Origin: Unio delphinus
Taxonomy: Eukaryota > Mollusca > Bivalvia > Unionida > Unionidae
Assembly: GCA_029339505.1 (NCBI GenBank)
Contig: JAQISU010000115.1
Coordinates: forward strand, 8,307,501 to 8,371,500
Length of the DNA stretch: 64,000 bases
Direction of reading: 5' to 3'
Every line of letters starts with the position of its first letter. Position 1 is the first letter of the stretch. Below, piece by piece: positions 13,077 through 24,062 of the stretch. A program made the position numbers and the translations under genes. A model generated the notes under the pieces. It was not told the origin of the DNA. It saw only the letters and a list, made by a program, of their open reading frames with translations, and did no database searches.

Positions 13077-13585
13077 TGGCATCTCCCAGGTCTAGCCTCA
13101 CACACACATCTTCTACTCCAATCGTTCTCCCAATTCACTCTTGTGATTGGGAGCGTAGCCCAATTCACTCTTGTGATTCGGGGTACAGAGGTAGAATGAG
13201 TGGCTTCACTATCCCAATCTTCCGTTTGAGGGATAGTGAAAGTCTCTTCATTTCTTCTCCTATTCCGCAACTGTGGTTGTTGCGGTTGAGGCTGTGGTTG
13301 TTGCGGCTGAGGCTGTGGTTGTTGCGGAGGGGCTTGTGTCTGTAGTGGACGAACTGGTTCTGGTGAAGGTGTCCTCACCATAGGCTTAACTTGACTAGTT
13401 TGCCTCATCATGCGGTGAGGCAAAATTGACATTTTCATTTCCTTCTCCTCTTCTTTCTTTTTCCTCTCCTCCTCTTCTTTAATTCTGGTCTCTTCTTCTT
13501 TGGCTTCCATAGTCAGTTCGTCCAGGAGACGCCTAGCATTCTCCAGGTGCAGTTGAAGTTCAATCAATTTTTCCAGTCTATTCAT
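13077..13585 (-). CDS. early coiled-coil, Pro/Gln-rich protein (B copy)
   Basis: It begins MNRLEKLIELQLHLENARRL and is homologous to the A gene at 48213-48677. The order is a leading helix, an E/K-rich coiled coil, the conserved MSILPHRMMRQTS segment, a P/Q-rich linker expanded as QPQPQQ repeats, and the conserved FTIPQTEDWDSEATHS and WENDWSRRCVC segments. In A the protein ends just after RPGRCQ. In B the natural stop has been lost and the frame runs on into the (CA)n tract. Function is unknown; it is not recognised as a member of any named family. Confidence 0.65.
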
Positions 13586-13622
13586 CTTTGGTGTTGATGC
13601 GTCAACGATAGGTAGCCAGACT

Positions 13623-14203
13623 TAACTTAACTTAATGAGTTTTTTTATAGATATAGCCGCCCACTAGGGGCATTTGTATATCTTTTATAGGTGCCATGTC
13701 GGCACCCATTTAGGTGGGAGGGGTTGTTAATCCCTCCCTTAAAGTGCTTAAATGCACTATAATTAAGGCGTTCCCCTGAATTACTAAAAAGTAACTATCA
13801 GGGGAAATGAAAGCCTATATTGGGGGTGGGTAGGAATAGTACCCACACACACCCACCCCTATCATCCAATCAAGCAGTAAGGTAGCGAGGGGAAATGTTT
13901 CCTCATTTCGCTAGTAATTTGGTGAGCGGCAGCAGCAAAGGTGGAAAGGGCCCAGGTCCAGGTGGGCGTTGACACAGCAGCATACACCAGAGCACGCAGA
14001 CAGCCAGACAGCACAGCAACGGACGCAGCCCACACCTGAAACAACAAGGTCATACTAAAGGTCAAATTCAGTCCAGTTATACTAATGGACAAATAACTTC
14101 CAATAATGTGTTAGCCACCTGTGCAATTATTCAAATATTTAAGTTTAAGAATTATTATTTACAGTCCTATCATTCGAATAAAACTAGTACATAAGCGTAC
14201 ATA
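13623..14203 (-). repeat. array unit 1: 5'-truncated non-autonomous element
   Basis: Its 3' end, on the left, has a (TTAAG)n-like tail instead of (ATCA)n. It shares with unit 2 the blocks ATAGCCGCCCACTAGGGGCA, GGGTGGGTAGGAATAGTACC and the CAGTCCAGTTATACTAATGG segment. It stops at the ...AAGCGTACAT position that continues in units 2 and 3. The short frame seen here is not supported as a gene. Confidence 0.65.
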
Positions 14204-15483
14204 CTGATTAATGAGTTGTTTATAGATATAACCGCCCACTAGGGGCATTTGTATATCTTTTATAGCCACCCTGACGGTGGCCATTTTAGGTCCTTTGGGG
14301 GGGGTCGCTACTCCCCCCCTCAGGATTTACAGTGCTTAATTGCACTATATTTTAAGTAGGGCGTTCTCCCGAATTACTAAAAAGTAACTATCGGGAGAAA
14401 TGAAGGCCCTTTGGGGTGGGTAGGAATAGTACCTACACACACCCACCCCTATCATCCAATCAAGCTGTAAACAAGGTAGCGAGGGGAAAAGTTTCCTCAT
14501 TTCGCTAGTAATTTTGATGAGCGGAGACGGCAAAGGCGGAAAGGGTCCAGGTCCAGGAGGCGCGGGCGACACAGCAGCACACACCAGAGCACGCAGACAG
14601 CCAGACAGCACGGCAAAGGACGCAGCCCACACCTGAAACAACAAGGTCATACTAAAGGTCAAATTCAGTCCAGTTATACTAATGGACAAATAACTTCCAA
14701 TAATGTGTTAGCCACCTGTGCAATTATTCAAATATTAAAGTTGAAGAATTGTTATTTAACATCCTATTGTTCTAAATAATTAGTACATAAGTGTACATAA
14801 GGTAAGTCCCTAACAAATTTAGAAAATTAAAATGTCTAAACGACATATAATAGTGTAGTCAATGGTAGTTTGTTTTTAGTTATGAATTTTGCTGGAGGTA
14901 CCAAAATAAGTCATATTAGCTTTTTAGGGCCACGGAATAGTTATTCAAAGAGGGGTACTCGTAACCAAATGAGTCCCCTATTATTCAGGCAAAGGTAATG
15001 GCAATGAAAATCTTTTCATTGAACGGCGTTCTTTGTAGGACGATGGTGACGTCTATATCCGTGAAAAAACATCTATAGCCGCCATTTCTCTTCATCTTGT
15101 ATGTAGGTAGAAGTGGAGGCACCTTTCTTCTTCTGTTTTGACCACCGCCACAAATCGAGTTCGGGAGTTACGTGATCTCTACTTCCGAAGGTCAAGGTCT
15201 ATGCTACCACGTCTCGCATACTTCCCTCCATTTTCTATCTCTGCCACGATGCCAGGTCGGGAGTTACGAAATATCAATTTCGAGTTTCTGCGTAGTCCAC
15301 CGCTGTACAATTTGATGTTTCAGTCTGTTGCAGTGACGGGATAATATCATCATCACGTCCTTAACTGTGAAAGCCCGGGACTCATGCTCTCGCAATACGA
15401 GTCTGACATCACCAGGTCGCCTGCTCCAGATAAGCCGTCCTACTCCGTCCGCTGCCTCTGCCTGAATGGAATGAGCGTACATA
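14204..15483 (-). repeat. array unit 2: non-autonomous element (~1.28 kb)
   Basis: This is a longer relative of unit 1, with the same 3' half plus a 5' half (14760-15480). Short conserved blocks are shared with units 3 and 6, for example GTAAGTCCCT and GTGTAGTCAATGGTAG. It contains no coding domain. Confidence 0.65.
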
Positions 15484-16725
15484 CTGATTGATTAGATTTG
15501 TTTAAGGTGCTTCGTCCAAGAAGGCTCTTGGCACCGTTTTATCCCTCAAAAGAGGGTTATTTAATTTATCCTGAGGGGAAGGAATTGTGCCACATCCCCT
15601 GCAGGCGTTTATGCACTCAAAGGAGTGCTTATTTACTTAGGCCGTCACCACGGGGCAATTATTGAACTGCCACTGGGTGAATGTAAGGCCATATGGTGGG
15701 TAGGAATGGGACCTACTCACACCCACCCCTATCATTCAATTTCTGATCTGCAAGAGCAGTGAAGCGAGAGAAAAATTAGTTTTTCTCATATCGCTTATGT
15801 CGGCGCGCGTAATATGGTCGTGCAAGCACGAGAAATTACGGCAGCAAGGAAGAAAGGTGCCAAAAAGCAGAGCACGCACCTGTATATCAAATTCAGTCCA
15901 GTTATACTAATGGACACCCTAACAACCAATAATGTGTAAGCCACCTGTGCAATTTACCAAATATCTGAGTTATAAAAAATATTAATTAAACATCCTATAT
16001 AAAAAATAGGGACTAGTACTAAAGCGTACATGCGTAAGTCCCTATTGTATTTAACTAAAGTGTCTAAGCGACACATAAAAGTGTAGTCAATGGTAGGGGA
16101 TTTTGGTTATAAATTTTGTCGAAGGCATACCAAAAAATGTCATATTTGTGTTTTCAGGGCCAAATAGTTAGTCAAAGAGGGTACTCGAAGCCAAATGAGT
16201 CCCTATTATTCAGGCAAATGAAATTACAAGATGTAAGGTCCATCTTGCTCCACAGGCTTCGTCGTCGGGGTGCAGTTGGTGGATACCGCAGAATTTCTCA
16301 TGCGGCCTCCTGTCCCTCTGGCTGGTTAAATTGTAACTGCTACGCCGCTGGATCATTGGTTTGTGGAAATGTTTGTCGCTCCACATGTATCTCCTCCATT
16401 TTTGTCCAAGCAGTAGTGACGCTTTCTTGAGCCTCTTGCCTGGACAGCCATCTTGGATTCCACGTGGCGCCATTTCTGGGTCAGCTTTGTAGTAGTTTTT
16501 ACAACAGCGCGTCCTTCTGGTGGCTGGAAAATCAGTAGTGAAGTCTTATTTTGTAGTGGAGGTTTACTCGACACTACTGCTCCTTGCTACTCTATGGGTG
16601 CGTTTTTTGAGCACTCCTATGTGGTAGCATTTATCTACTGTGTCCCATGCTTTCACCCAGGTAGCTGTCGTCCCGGTCTTGCCTGTTCAGTGTTCACCGC
16701 CCGAATGATGATGATGGCGTACATA
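15484..16725 (-). repeat. array unit 3: non-autonomous element (~1.24 kb)
   Basis: It is closely related to unit 6 throughout. Shared features include the hairpin-rich 3' region with TTTTATCCCTCAAAAGAGGG and TTATCCTGAGGGGAAGGAAT, and 5' blocks such as TTGGTTATGAATTTT-like and CAAATGAGTCCCTATTATTC. Its 3' end resembles that of the autonomous element at 16726, consistent with mobilisation by the same machinery. Confidence 0.65.
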
Positions 16726-17199
16726 CTGATTGATTGATATGATGCGTTTAAAGTGAGTCGTCCCGAGGGCTCTTATCACTGTTTTATCCGTCAAAAGACG
16801 GTTATTTACTTTATCCTGAGGGTGGGAATGGAGCCGCCACCCTGCAGGCATTTATGTGTTCATGGAACACTATTTACTTGGGCCGTCACATCGGAGTAGC
16901 TATTGAGCTACTACTGTGTGATTGTAGGGCCACATACAATATGAGTGGGAATAGTTCCAGCACACACTCATATTAATTCATACTGTTTCTGGTTGGTTGT
17001 TCAGGACGTGTTAAGCACGTGTAGTTGCTGCGGCAGGTTTTTGTGGGCGAGGCGAAGTGCCTGGCAAGGGCAGCTTCTTTGGACGTATCCTATCCCTATT
17101 TATATACTCTGTGCTGCTTTTGAGTGTACAACGTTTATGCAACAGTGTTTTATAATGTTGAGTGTTCGATGTGTATATTGGTGTAGTAGTTTGGTATGT

Positions 17200-17460
17200 G
17201 CAACCTTGTGTTGCTGGGCCTGATGATCTGGTCTTTGATCACCTAATATATACTATTTGGGGTTCTGAGTAAACCATATTTCTTAGGTAATTTAGTTAGT
17301 TTTGCAGCCTTGTGCTGCTGGCCCTGATAGTCTTGGGTTTTTGACTACCTTATAAGTTCTAATTTTGCGGGACCTAAATTATGTTCTTCCCTATTTTTTA
17401 TTTGATGTGCGACCTTGTGTCGCTGGACCTGATAGTCTTTGGATTTTTAGACTACCTTAG
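17200..17460 (-). repeat. three hairpin-containing subrepeats in retrotransposon 3' UTR
   Basis: On the plus strand, GCAACCTTGTGTTGCTGGGC, GCAGCCTTGTGCTGCTGGCC and GCGACCTTGTGTCGCTGGAC occur about 100 bp apart. Each begins with a 4-bp stem whose arms covary (GCAA/TTGC, GCAG/CTGC, GCGA/TCGC), and each is followed by CCTGATRRTCT. The compensatory changes indicate a maintained RNA or DNA hairpin. Confidence 0.6.
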
Positions 17461-17798
17461 ATGTTCTTGATTTGGGGTCTCTATCATATTTCTCTACCTA
17501 GTTAAGTTGCTCCGTTCTCGGTGCAGCTGCAGGTTCTAATTAAGCTTTTGTTGTGGTTGATACTTATGTTTTTAACACTGTGCACTTGGTTGTACTCCTA
17601 ATGAGAAGGTATCTAGGGAAAGTGTCTAAAGAGGAAAGAAGAGAAAGTATAGTGTTGTCCTGCATTCTTACTGCCTATGATGTTTGTATTTTTACTTCAT
17701 CTTATCCTTTTTTAGGTGGGATTTATTTGGTGATTTTTTTAAGTTTTTATGACCTGTTTTGTGTTTTTAGTTCTTGGTTCCCCTTTTTGTTTGAATGG

Positions 17799-18430
17799 GA
17801 CCCTATTTCCATATTTGTATTGGCCCCTTGGTTTAGTTCAGGTATGTGGTTCAGTTACTAGGTAGTAGCCATGGGTCCCTGCGGGAAATGTCCCGGGCCG
17901 TTAAGCGACACGTCAAGGATTGTCCATTTCCACACCCAGGCACCTCCCCACGACCGGTCCGTGAGGCGCGGCGGCCAGGTAACAACAAGGGACCTCTGCC
18001 GGAAGTATCCGGGGCCGTTAAGCGACACGTCAAAGGTATTCCTTGTTGAACCCAGTTTCCACACCCCGGTCCTGGCCGTTTCTTGTTTTCCCTGTCCTAA
18101 AGGGGCTTATTAGTGACCCTATTTCCATATTTGTATTGGCCCCTTGGTTTAGTTCAGGTATGTGGTTCAGTTACTAGGTAGTAGCCATGGGTCCCTGCGG
18201 GAAATGTCCCGGGCCGTTAAGCGACACGTCAAGGATTGTCCATTTCCACACCCAGGCACCTCCCCACGACCGGTCCGTGAGGCGCGGCGGCCAGGTAACA
18301 ACAAGGGACCTCTGCCGGAAGTATCCGGGGCCGTTAAGCGACACGTCAAAGGTATTCCTTGTTGAACCCAGTTTCCACACCCCGGTCCTGGCCGTTTCTT
18401 GTTTTCCCTGTCCTAAAGGGGCTTATTAGG
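17799..18430 (-). repeat. 316-bp direct duplication in retrotransposon 3' UTR
   Basis: The block beginning GACCCTATTTCCATATTTG at 17799 repeats at 18115 with no difference seen. Within each block two related ~90-bp halves share CCGTTAAGCGACACGTCAA. The same duplication exists in the truncated copy (25715 and 26031), so it predates both insertions. Open frames over it are incidental. Confidence 0.85.
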
Positions 18431-18496
18431 GATTTTATAGGTAAGTATTAGGGTCCTGTTTTGTTGTTTGTTGGGGTTAGGAATTTAATGGATACG

Positions 18497-21400
18497 TTAT
18501 ATATTCCCTATTTTTCCTATATTTAGTAGAAATTCCAATATATTCTTGTGTGTTATTAGAATGTTTGGATTTGTAATATGTATAATTTCTGGGTATGTAT
18601 ATGGGGCTTTTATATTCTGCTGTTGTGATCTAAATTTGTCCCTTTCTTGTTTGGTTTTACTGCAATTGTTGAAGATATGATGTAGATCTTCCGGGGTATG
18701 ACAATGGTAGCAGTTTATATTATGTGGAAAGGGTCCTATATATTTTCCCATGCTGTTGGCCAGCTTGGTTTTTCCTAAAGTTATCCTATTTATGATTGTC
18801 TGCTCTTTAGGAGAGCCCTTGGGCGGTTTTTTGTGTCTGGTGACTTCCTTAACAGTAGTGTACAGCACTCTCCCTTTTGTACTATTGTCCCAATCATGTT
18901 GCCATTTTTTATCTATTTGGGTGTTTATTATACTGTAGAGTTCGGGTGTGCTATAGTGCAGTGGCTCGAAGTTCGGTTCGTGTAGTTTTTCCTTAGCTAG
19001 TTTATCGGCCATTTCATTACCCTTAATTTCGATGTGGGATGGTATCCACATGAACTCTACAATAGTATTTCCGGAATTTAGTAGTTTTAGTTTGGCGTTT
19101 ATTTGAATGAGGAAATCTTCCCTACATTTGGTGGTGTTTGTTTGAATTGAAGATAGGACGCTAAGCGAGTCACTAATAATTACTGTCTTATTAGGTTTGA
19201 ATTCTTCAATCCATTGTAATGATTTGAGGATGGACCAGAATTCAGCTGTGTAAATAGAGCAGTAGTCTGGGAGACGTCTGCCTATTTGTATGTTGAGCTC
19301 TGGTATGACCATTGCAGCAGCTGTTCTGTATGGGTTAGTAATTTTAGATCCATCCGTATAGATTTTGGTATATTGTTGGTATTGAGTATTTATAATGTTT
19401 AAGGCTTCTATTTTGAGAGTTTGTTCTTGATTTTGTTTATTGCCTTTTTCTGTGAGGGAGGTGTTGACTTTAGATTGTACGTTGTTCCAAGGTTCGTGTT
19501 CGTACACTACGTTATTATTTAGAGGAGTTAGTTCGACTGGTATTATTGTCTTTAAGAGATGATATTGTTTTCCCATAGGTAGTTTTTGTTTCAAGCTTTT
19601 CCTGATTGGGATGTTGGTTTGGTTTATAGCCAGGAGGGTGGGGTGTGTGGCGGGGTGGGTGGACAGCCGTGCCACATATCTTAAAAGGAGCTCTTGCCGT
19701 CTCAAGTAAAGGGGCAACTCTCCCGTTAAGACATGTAGCTCGGCTGTCGATGTTGTTTTTAGTGCTCCGGTACACTTTAATAGTGCTGATCTTTGGATTT
19801 GATCTAATTTTTTGAGTTGTGTTATGGGTGCCGATGAGTAGACTTGGCAGCCATAATCTAGTTTAGATCTTACCAGAGCTCTATATAATTTTAGGGATGT
19901 TTCTTGGTCAGCACCCCAATGTGTGCCTTTTAGGCTCGTTATCAGATTTAGATCCCGACTACATCTATTAACTAAGTCCTCTATATGGTATGCCCATGTT
20001 AGATGTTGGTCATAGTACATACCCAGAAATTTTGCAACCTTAACAAATTTTATTTCTTGGTCCTGTATTGTTAATTTAGGGTATTTGATGTTTCTTCTAT
20101 ATGGGGTGAACAGTACGGCTACCGTTTTTTGGTGCGATAGTTTAAAGCCCCATTGATTAGCCCAGTTTCCAATATTGTTTAAGCTGGTTTGAAGTTCAGA
20201 GATGTTTTTGTGGTTGGAGGGGTTGCCTGCTCTCCATAGGCCACCATCGTCAGCAAATTGTGACAGTTCAACTTTGGTAGTCGCCAAATTTTTATCTAAG
20301 TCATTTATCATGATGTTAAAGAGGGTGGGGCTGAGTACACTGCCTTGTGGAGTTCCATTTTCAAGTGAGTGTTTCTCAGAGTAAGTTGCCCCTACCCTAG
20401 TTGTAATTGTGCGGTTTGCTAGGAAATCTTGAATAAAATTAAACATTCGTCCAGTAATGCCATAGTTATTTAATTTGGCTATAAGGCCCTTGGTCCATAC
20501 GAGATCGAATGCTTTCTCGAGATCGAGAAAAACCGCAATGAGATTTCTGCTCTGTTTTTGTTGTGAGTTAAATGCTAGTTTAATGGCAGTTTCAAGTCTT
20601 ACAAGTTGGTCTGTGGTGGAGCGCTTGTTTCTGAATCCACATTGATTTTCTGAGATGAGGTTATTTTTAGTAAGGTGTGACTTGATTCTGTTGTTGATGA
20701 TGGTTTCCATGATTTTACAGATGTTATTGGTTAGTGATATGGGCCTATAAGAGTTGACATCATGGTTGTCTTTATTAGGTTTTAAGATAGGTATTACTAT
20801 CGCATGTTTCCATTTTTTTGGTAGCTTTCCTGTTTCCCATATGTTATTTAGGAAATTTATTATTATGTGAACTATATTAGGTGGTAATTGCTTATATATT
20901 ATATACCCTATTTTATCTTCCCCAGGTGAAGTTTCTTTTTTGGTTTTAAGTGCTTGGTCCCATTCGTATTTAGTTATTTTGTTGTTTAAAGGGGAGTCCT
21001 TGGGTCCCAAGTCTTGGAATATTTTTGGGTTCGCTCTTTCTTCGATGGCTCTATGTAATTGGAATTCTTTAGTATGGTTGCTGCTTTTGCTCATATTAGT
21101 AAAGTGTTGAGCGAATAAGTCAGCCTGTTCTTTATCACTGTTTGTGTTGCTTAATTTGGGGGTATTGTTGGTATTTTTACCTCTAATCCTTTTGATCTTA
21201 TCCCATACTTGTTTAGAATTTGTTTTGTGGTTTAGTGTACCACAGTAGGCTTGCCAGGTTTCCATTTTGGCTTTTTTAATTAGTTCTTTTAATTTCTGAG
21301 TGTGAATTTTGAATTCCATAAAGTACGTGGTTAATTTGGAGCGTTTGAATTTCCGGAGTGCTTTGTTTTTAGCCTGCTGTATTGTTTTACTTTCGTCATT

Positions 21401-22354
21401 CCACCAAGGCACAGTGAGTTTTGGTGCCTTATAGTTAGTGGTTGGGATGCTGTTAGTTGCAGCTTTGTTAATGACATAATTTATGTTTTCGTAATATTGG
21501 TCTATGTCATTTGCTTCTATCTGGGTAGTATCTTCTTCCTTTAGTATTTGTTTAAATAAGTCCCAGTCTGCTTTTTTATAGTTCCACCTGGGGTTGTTTT
21601 TTTGCACCTGTGACTGCACCGTCATTTGCAGGGTGGTGATGACTAGGAAGTGGTCACTGCCCATGGGGTCAGTTTGATCCACCTCCCATCCCGCCACTTG
21701 TGCGAGTGTTTTTGTGCATAGGGTGAGGTCAATGGCGGACAAGGCACCGTTTATTGGATTTAGGCGTGTTCCGGTGCCATTATTTAAAATGGTCAGTGTT
21801 GATGTATTGGCCCAGGCCTCAATCAACCTGCCCCTAGTGTCCGTCATCTTCCCCCCCCACAGCTTATTATGTGCATTGAAATCTCCGCATATGACAGTGC
21901 GCTCACTGGTGATTATGGTGTTTAGGGCTAAGAATATTTGTTCATTGCTTAGGGCGGTATCTGTTCCTGGGTCATAAAAATTGATGATTTGTATATCATA
22001 GTTACCCATTTTGAGTTTTATTGATTGTACCTCTACATGTGAGTTTGTTATTTCTTTAGCTGTGATAGGTACAAGTTCTACAGATTTTATGGTGTTTTTT
22101 ACATAAATGGCTAGTCCTCCCCCCGGTCCTTCTTTTCGTGATTGGAGGTACCCTGGGGCGTATCCCACTATATTGGGCAATGTTTTGTTTTTATTTTTAA
22201 GCCTTGTTTCTTGAATGCAGAGGATATCTGGTTTGTTTTTGGTGTTTATTAGTTTAAGTTTTAATTCATTCATGTTTGTTGATATACCTCTGGCATTCCA
22301 TTGCCATATAGAAACATTACCAGTAGTTGTGTTAGCCATTTCTACTGGGGTCAT
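18497..22354 (-). CDS. retrotransposon ORF2: APE endonuclease, reverse transcriptase, RNase H
   Basis: The 1285-residue protein is intact. An APE-type endonuclease spans about 14-243 (WNARG, CIQETRL, GDFNAHN at 157-163, GSDH at 232-235). The RT spans about 505-760, with SYRPISL, FLDLEKAFD, NGTPQGSVLSP and the catalytic FADD at 700-703 (Phe in place of the usual Tyr, a common variant). RNase H spans about 995-1125, with D1001, E1038, D1062 and D1117. A C-terminal CYHC...HHIFNNC zinc-binding motif follows. It nicks target DNA and reverse-transcribes its own RNA. The ORF starts inside the end of ORF1, with a 23-nt overlap in a different frame, implying reinitiation or another coupled mechanism. 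Confidence 0.93.
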   Translation of the reverse strand: MTPVEMANTTTGNVSIWQWNARGISTNMNELKLKLINTKNKPDILCIQETRLKNKNKTLPNIVGYAPGYLQSRKEGPGGGLAIYVKNTIKSVELVPITAKEITNSHVEVQSIKLKMGNYDIQIINFYDPGTDTALSNEQIFLALNTIITSERTVICGDFNAHNKLWGGKMTDTRGRLIEAWANTSTLTILNNGTGTRLNPINGALSAIDLTLCTKTLAQVAGWEVDQTDPMGSDHFLVITTLQMTVQSQVQKNNPRWNYKKADWDLFKQILKEEDTTQIEANDIDQYYENINYVINKAATNSIPTTNYKAPKLTVPWWNDESKTIQQAKNKALRKFKRSKLTTYFMEFKIHTQKLKELIKKAKMETWQAYCGTLNHKTNSKQVWDKIKRIRGKNTNNTPKLSNTNSDKEQADLFAQHFTNMSKSSNHTKEFQLHRAIEERANPKIFQDLGPKDSPLNNKITKYEWDQALKTKKETSPGEDKIGYIIYKQLPPNIVHIIINFLNNIWETGKLPKKWKHAIVIPILKPNKDNHDVNSYRPISLTNNICKIMETIINNRIKSHLTKNNLISENQCGFRNKRSTTDQLVRLETAIKLAFNSQQKQSRNLIAVFLDLEKAFDLVWTKGLIAKLNNYGITGRMFNFIQDFLANRTITTRVGATYSEKHSLENGTPQGSVLSPTLFNIMINDLDKNLATTKVELSQFADDGGLWRAGNPSNHKNISELQTSLNNIGNWANQWGFKLSHQKTVAVLFTPYRRNIKYPKLTIQDQEIKFVKVAKFLGMYYDQHLTWAYHIEDLVNRCSRDLNLITSLKGTHWGADQETSLKLYRALVRSKLDYGCQVYSSAPITQLKKLDQIQRSALLKCTGALKTTSTAELHVLTGELPLYLRRQELLLRYVARLSTHPATHPTLLAINQTNIPIRKSLKQKLPMGKQYHLLKTIIPVELTPLNNNVVYEHEPWNNVQSKVNTSLTEKGNKQNQEQTLKIEALNIINTQYQQYTKIYTDGSKITNPYRTAAAMVIPELNIQIGRRLPDYCSIYTAEFWSILKSLQWIEEFKPNKTVIISDSLSVLSSIQTNTTKCREDFLIQINAKLKLLNSGNTIVEFMWIPSHIEIKGNEMADKLAKEKLHEPNFEPLHYSTPELYSIINTQIDKKWQHDWDNSTKGRVLYTTVKEVTRHKKPPKGSPKEQTIINRITLGKTKLANSMGKYIGPFPHNINCYHCHTPEDLHHIFNNCSKTKQERDKFRSQQQNIKAPYTYPEIIHITNPNILITHKNILEFLLNIGKIGNI

Positions 22355-24062
22355 TTACTGTAATTAGGGTCTTAATTTGGTCTTTAATTTGTTTTAGGAT
22401 TTTAAGTAGTCCAGGTTTATTGTCGGTTTGGTGCAGTATTGATTCCATGATTTGATTGATTTGATTGATTTCTACCCCTAATTTGTCTTTTAAGGTTGGC
22501 TTACGTTTAGGGTCTATTGTTTTCGCTCTATGGAGTTTATGTTCTTTCCTTGCAGTGCGGTAGTTAACCCTGTTACTTTCCATGTATTCAATGATTTCTT
22601 TCTCTCGAATTGTAGCCGGGCATAGTGGGGATTTCACTGGGTGGGTCCCTTTACATTGAGCGCATCTGGGATTTAGTTTTGCGCATTCTCCCTTATGTCC
22701 CCTTCCACAGTTACTGCATTTGGTTGGTAGTTTGCATTTGGTGGTATAATGGCCCCAGTGTTTACAATTTGAGCAGAACCTAGGTTTATTTGTGTAGGGT
22801 TCTACTCTATAGTGGGATCCTTTGGTACCTATATGGATTAGGGACTGCAATGGGGTTTCTGTTTCGATCACTGTTATTGAGCATTTGGGGCCCCTTTTGC
22901 CTATCCTATATGTTTTAGAGATGTTATTGCCACCTTCTCTTAATTTATCGTTTAGGGTGTTTGTGTCCCATTGAGCCATTGTCCCTGTTAATTTTAGCAC
23001 TGCTTTAAATTTAGTGGGTGGCGGTAGGGGGCGGCTGTGGGTGGTTTGGCCTTTTTTTGTGTTATTCCTATGTGGGGCTGTTACGTTGTATGGTTTGGAT
23101 ACCTGTACTGGTATTCCAGCAAGTGTGTTTATTTCTAAATACTTGGCTGCTTGTTGTCCAGTACTACAGTGCAGTATTATGTAGTTGGTATTGGGCCTGA
23201 TAATTTTGCATAGGCCTGCATGTACCCTAGTTATGGCCCCTGCTATGGTATTTGTGGAGAGGTTAATTAATTTATTGGATTTGCTTTTTATATACAGTGT
23301 AAGTTCCGGCCTGTGATAAGTGGGTTTTGGTCCTATGTTAGCTGGTACCTGTGTTTTTTTGTAGGTGTTGCTAGCATTTTGGCCTATTTGGATGTAATTA
23401 TTTCCCTTTGGGTGGGGGACTGAGGTTTCCTTTGCCTGTGGTGTTATGTTAGTTGTTCCTGGTTTAGGTCCACTATGGGTAGGTTTGGTTAGTTTAGTGG
23501 TTTGGGCATATGTAAGTTTTGTTGGGGGGGTGTTTTCAACTGCGTCCGCTTGGCAGTTTGGTTTGGTAATTTGAAAAGTTCGGTTTTGGGTGTTTTCCAC
23601 CTCGTCCGCCAAGGATAAATTTGGATCCCCCGTTTTGAAAGTTCGGTTTGGGGTGTTTTCCACCACGTCCGCCGAATATGAATCTGAATTTCCTAACTGT
23701 TTGTTGTTGGGGGTTAATATTGAGGTGGAGATATTGAGTATTGGATCGCCGGGGGCCAATGTGGCGTCCAGATCTTCATATTGTAACGTTTCATTATGCA
23801 AATTAAATTCAATGGGCGATAGCGGGTCTAGTTTTGCCGCTTCTTTCATTAGAACTTGTAACTCGGGGGTTGAGTACATTCTAGATTTATTTACTTTGTT
23901 TGCATCAATTGGAATGCCTGGTGTTTGGTACATTTTCTTTAGTTTGTTATTCCTACGTGTGGCCTGTCCTTGTCTTACTTTCATACCCTGTTTGTTTGTT
24001 TTAACATCTATTGGGGTGGTAGCCATTTTTCCTTTGTTATGTGCCTTTAGTTGGTCGGCCAT
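22332..24062 (-). CDS. retrotransposon ORF1: RNA-binding protein with CCHC zinc knuckles
   Basis: The 576-residue, basic, low-complexity N-terminal half contains repeated VENTPNRTF segments (residues about 135-180, three diverged copies). A central RRM-like region follows, then three consecutive zinc knuckles (FCSNCKHWGHYTTKC, CSNCGRGHKGEC, CAQCKGTHPVKSPLC). This is the typical gag-like ORF1 of I/Jockey-type elements, which coats the RNA in ribonucleoprotein particles. It overlaps ORF2 by 23 nt. Confidence 0.9.
   Translation of the reverse strand: MADQLKAHNKGKMATTPIDVKTNKQGMKVRQGQATRRNNKLKKMYQTPGIPIDANKVNKSRMYSTPELQVLMKEAAKLDPLSPIEFNLHNETLQYEDLDATLAPGDPILNISTSILTPNNKQLGNSDSYSADVVENTPNRTFKTGDPNLSLADEVENTQNRTFQITKPNCQADAVENTPPTKLTYAQTTKLTKPTHSGPKPGTTNITPQAKETSVPHPKGNNYIQIGQNASNTYKKTQVPANIGPKPTYHRPELTLYIKSKSNKLINLSTNTIAGAITRVHAGLCKIIRPNTNYIILHCSTGQQAAKYLEINTLAGIPVQVSKPYNVTAPHRNNTKKGQTTHSRPLPPPTKFKAVLKLTGTMAQWDTNTLNDKLREGGNNISKTYRIGKRGPKCSITVIETETPLQSLIHIGTKGSHYRVEPYTNKPRFCSNCKHWGHYTTKCKLPTKCSNCGRGHKGECAKLNPRCAQCKGTHPVKSPLCPATIREKEIIEYMESNRVNYRTARKEHKLHRAKTIDPKRKPTLKDKLGVEINQINQIMESILHQTDNKPGLLKILKQIKDQIKTLITVNDPSRNG

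Larger units (their letters stand above)
12168..13622 (-). mobile_element. Polinton B, segment 1 (terminal segment)
   Basis: This segment holds a terminal-repeat-like region (12168-12458) and diverged, broken copies of the two outermost right-end genes of Polinton A. It stops at 13622 exactly where, in A, the sequence GGTAGCCAGACTGACGAGTG is continuous (reverse complement of 48168-48187). The rest of that junction resumes at 28134. The simplest reading is a single element B interrupted by the retrotransposon array at 13623-28133. Confidence 0.85.

Noticed and set aside
17846..18429. Several 60-80-codon open frames over the GC-rich LINE 3' UTR blocks
   Set aside because: They occur on both strands in overlapping frames and repeat only because the DNA is duplicated; no domain or codon signal.
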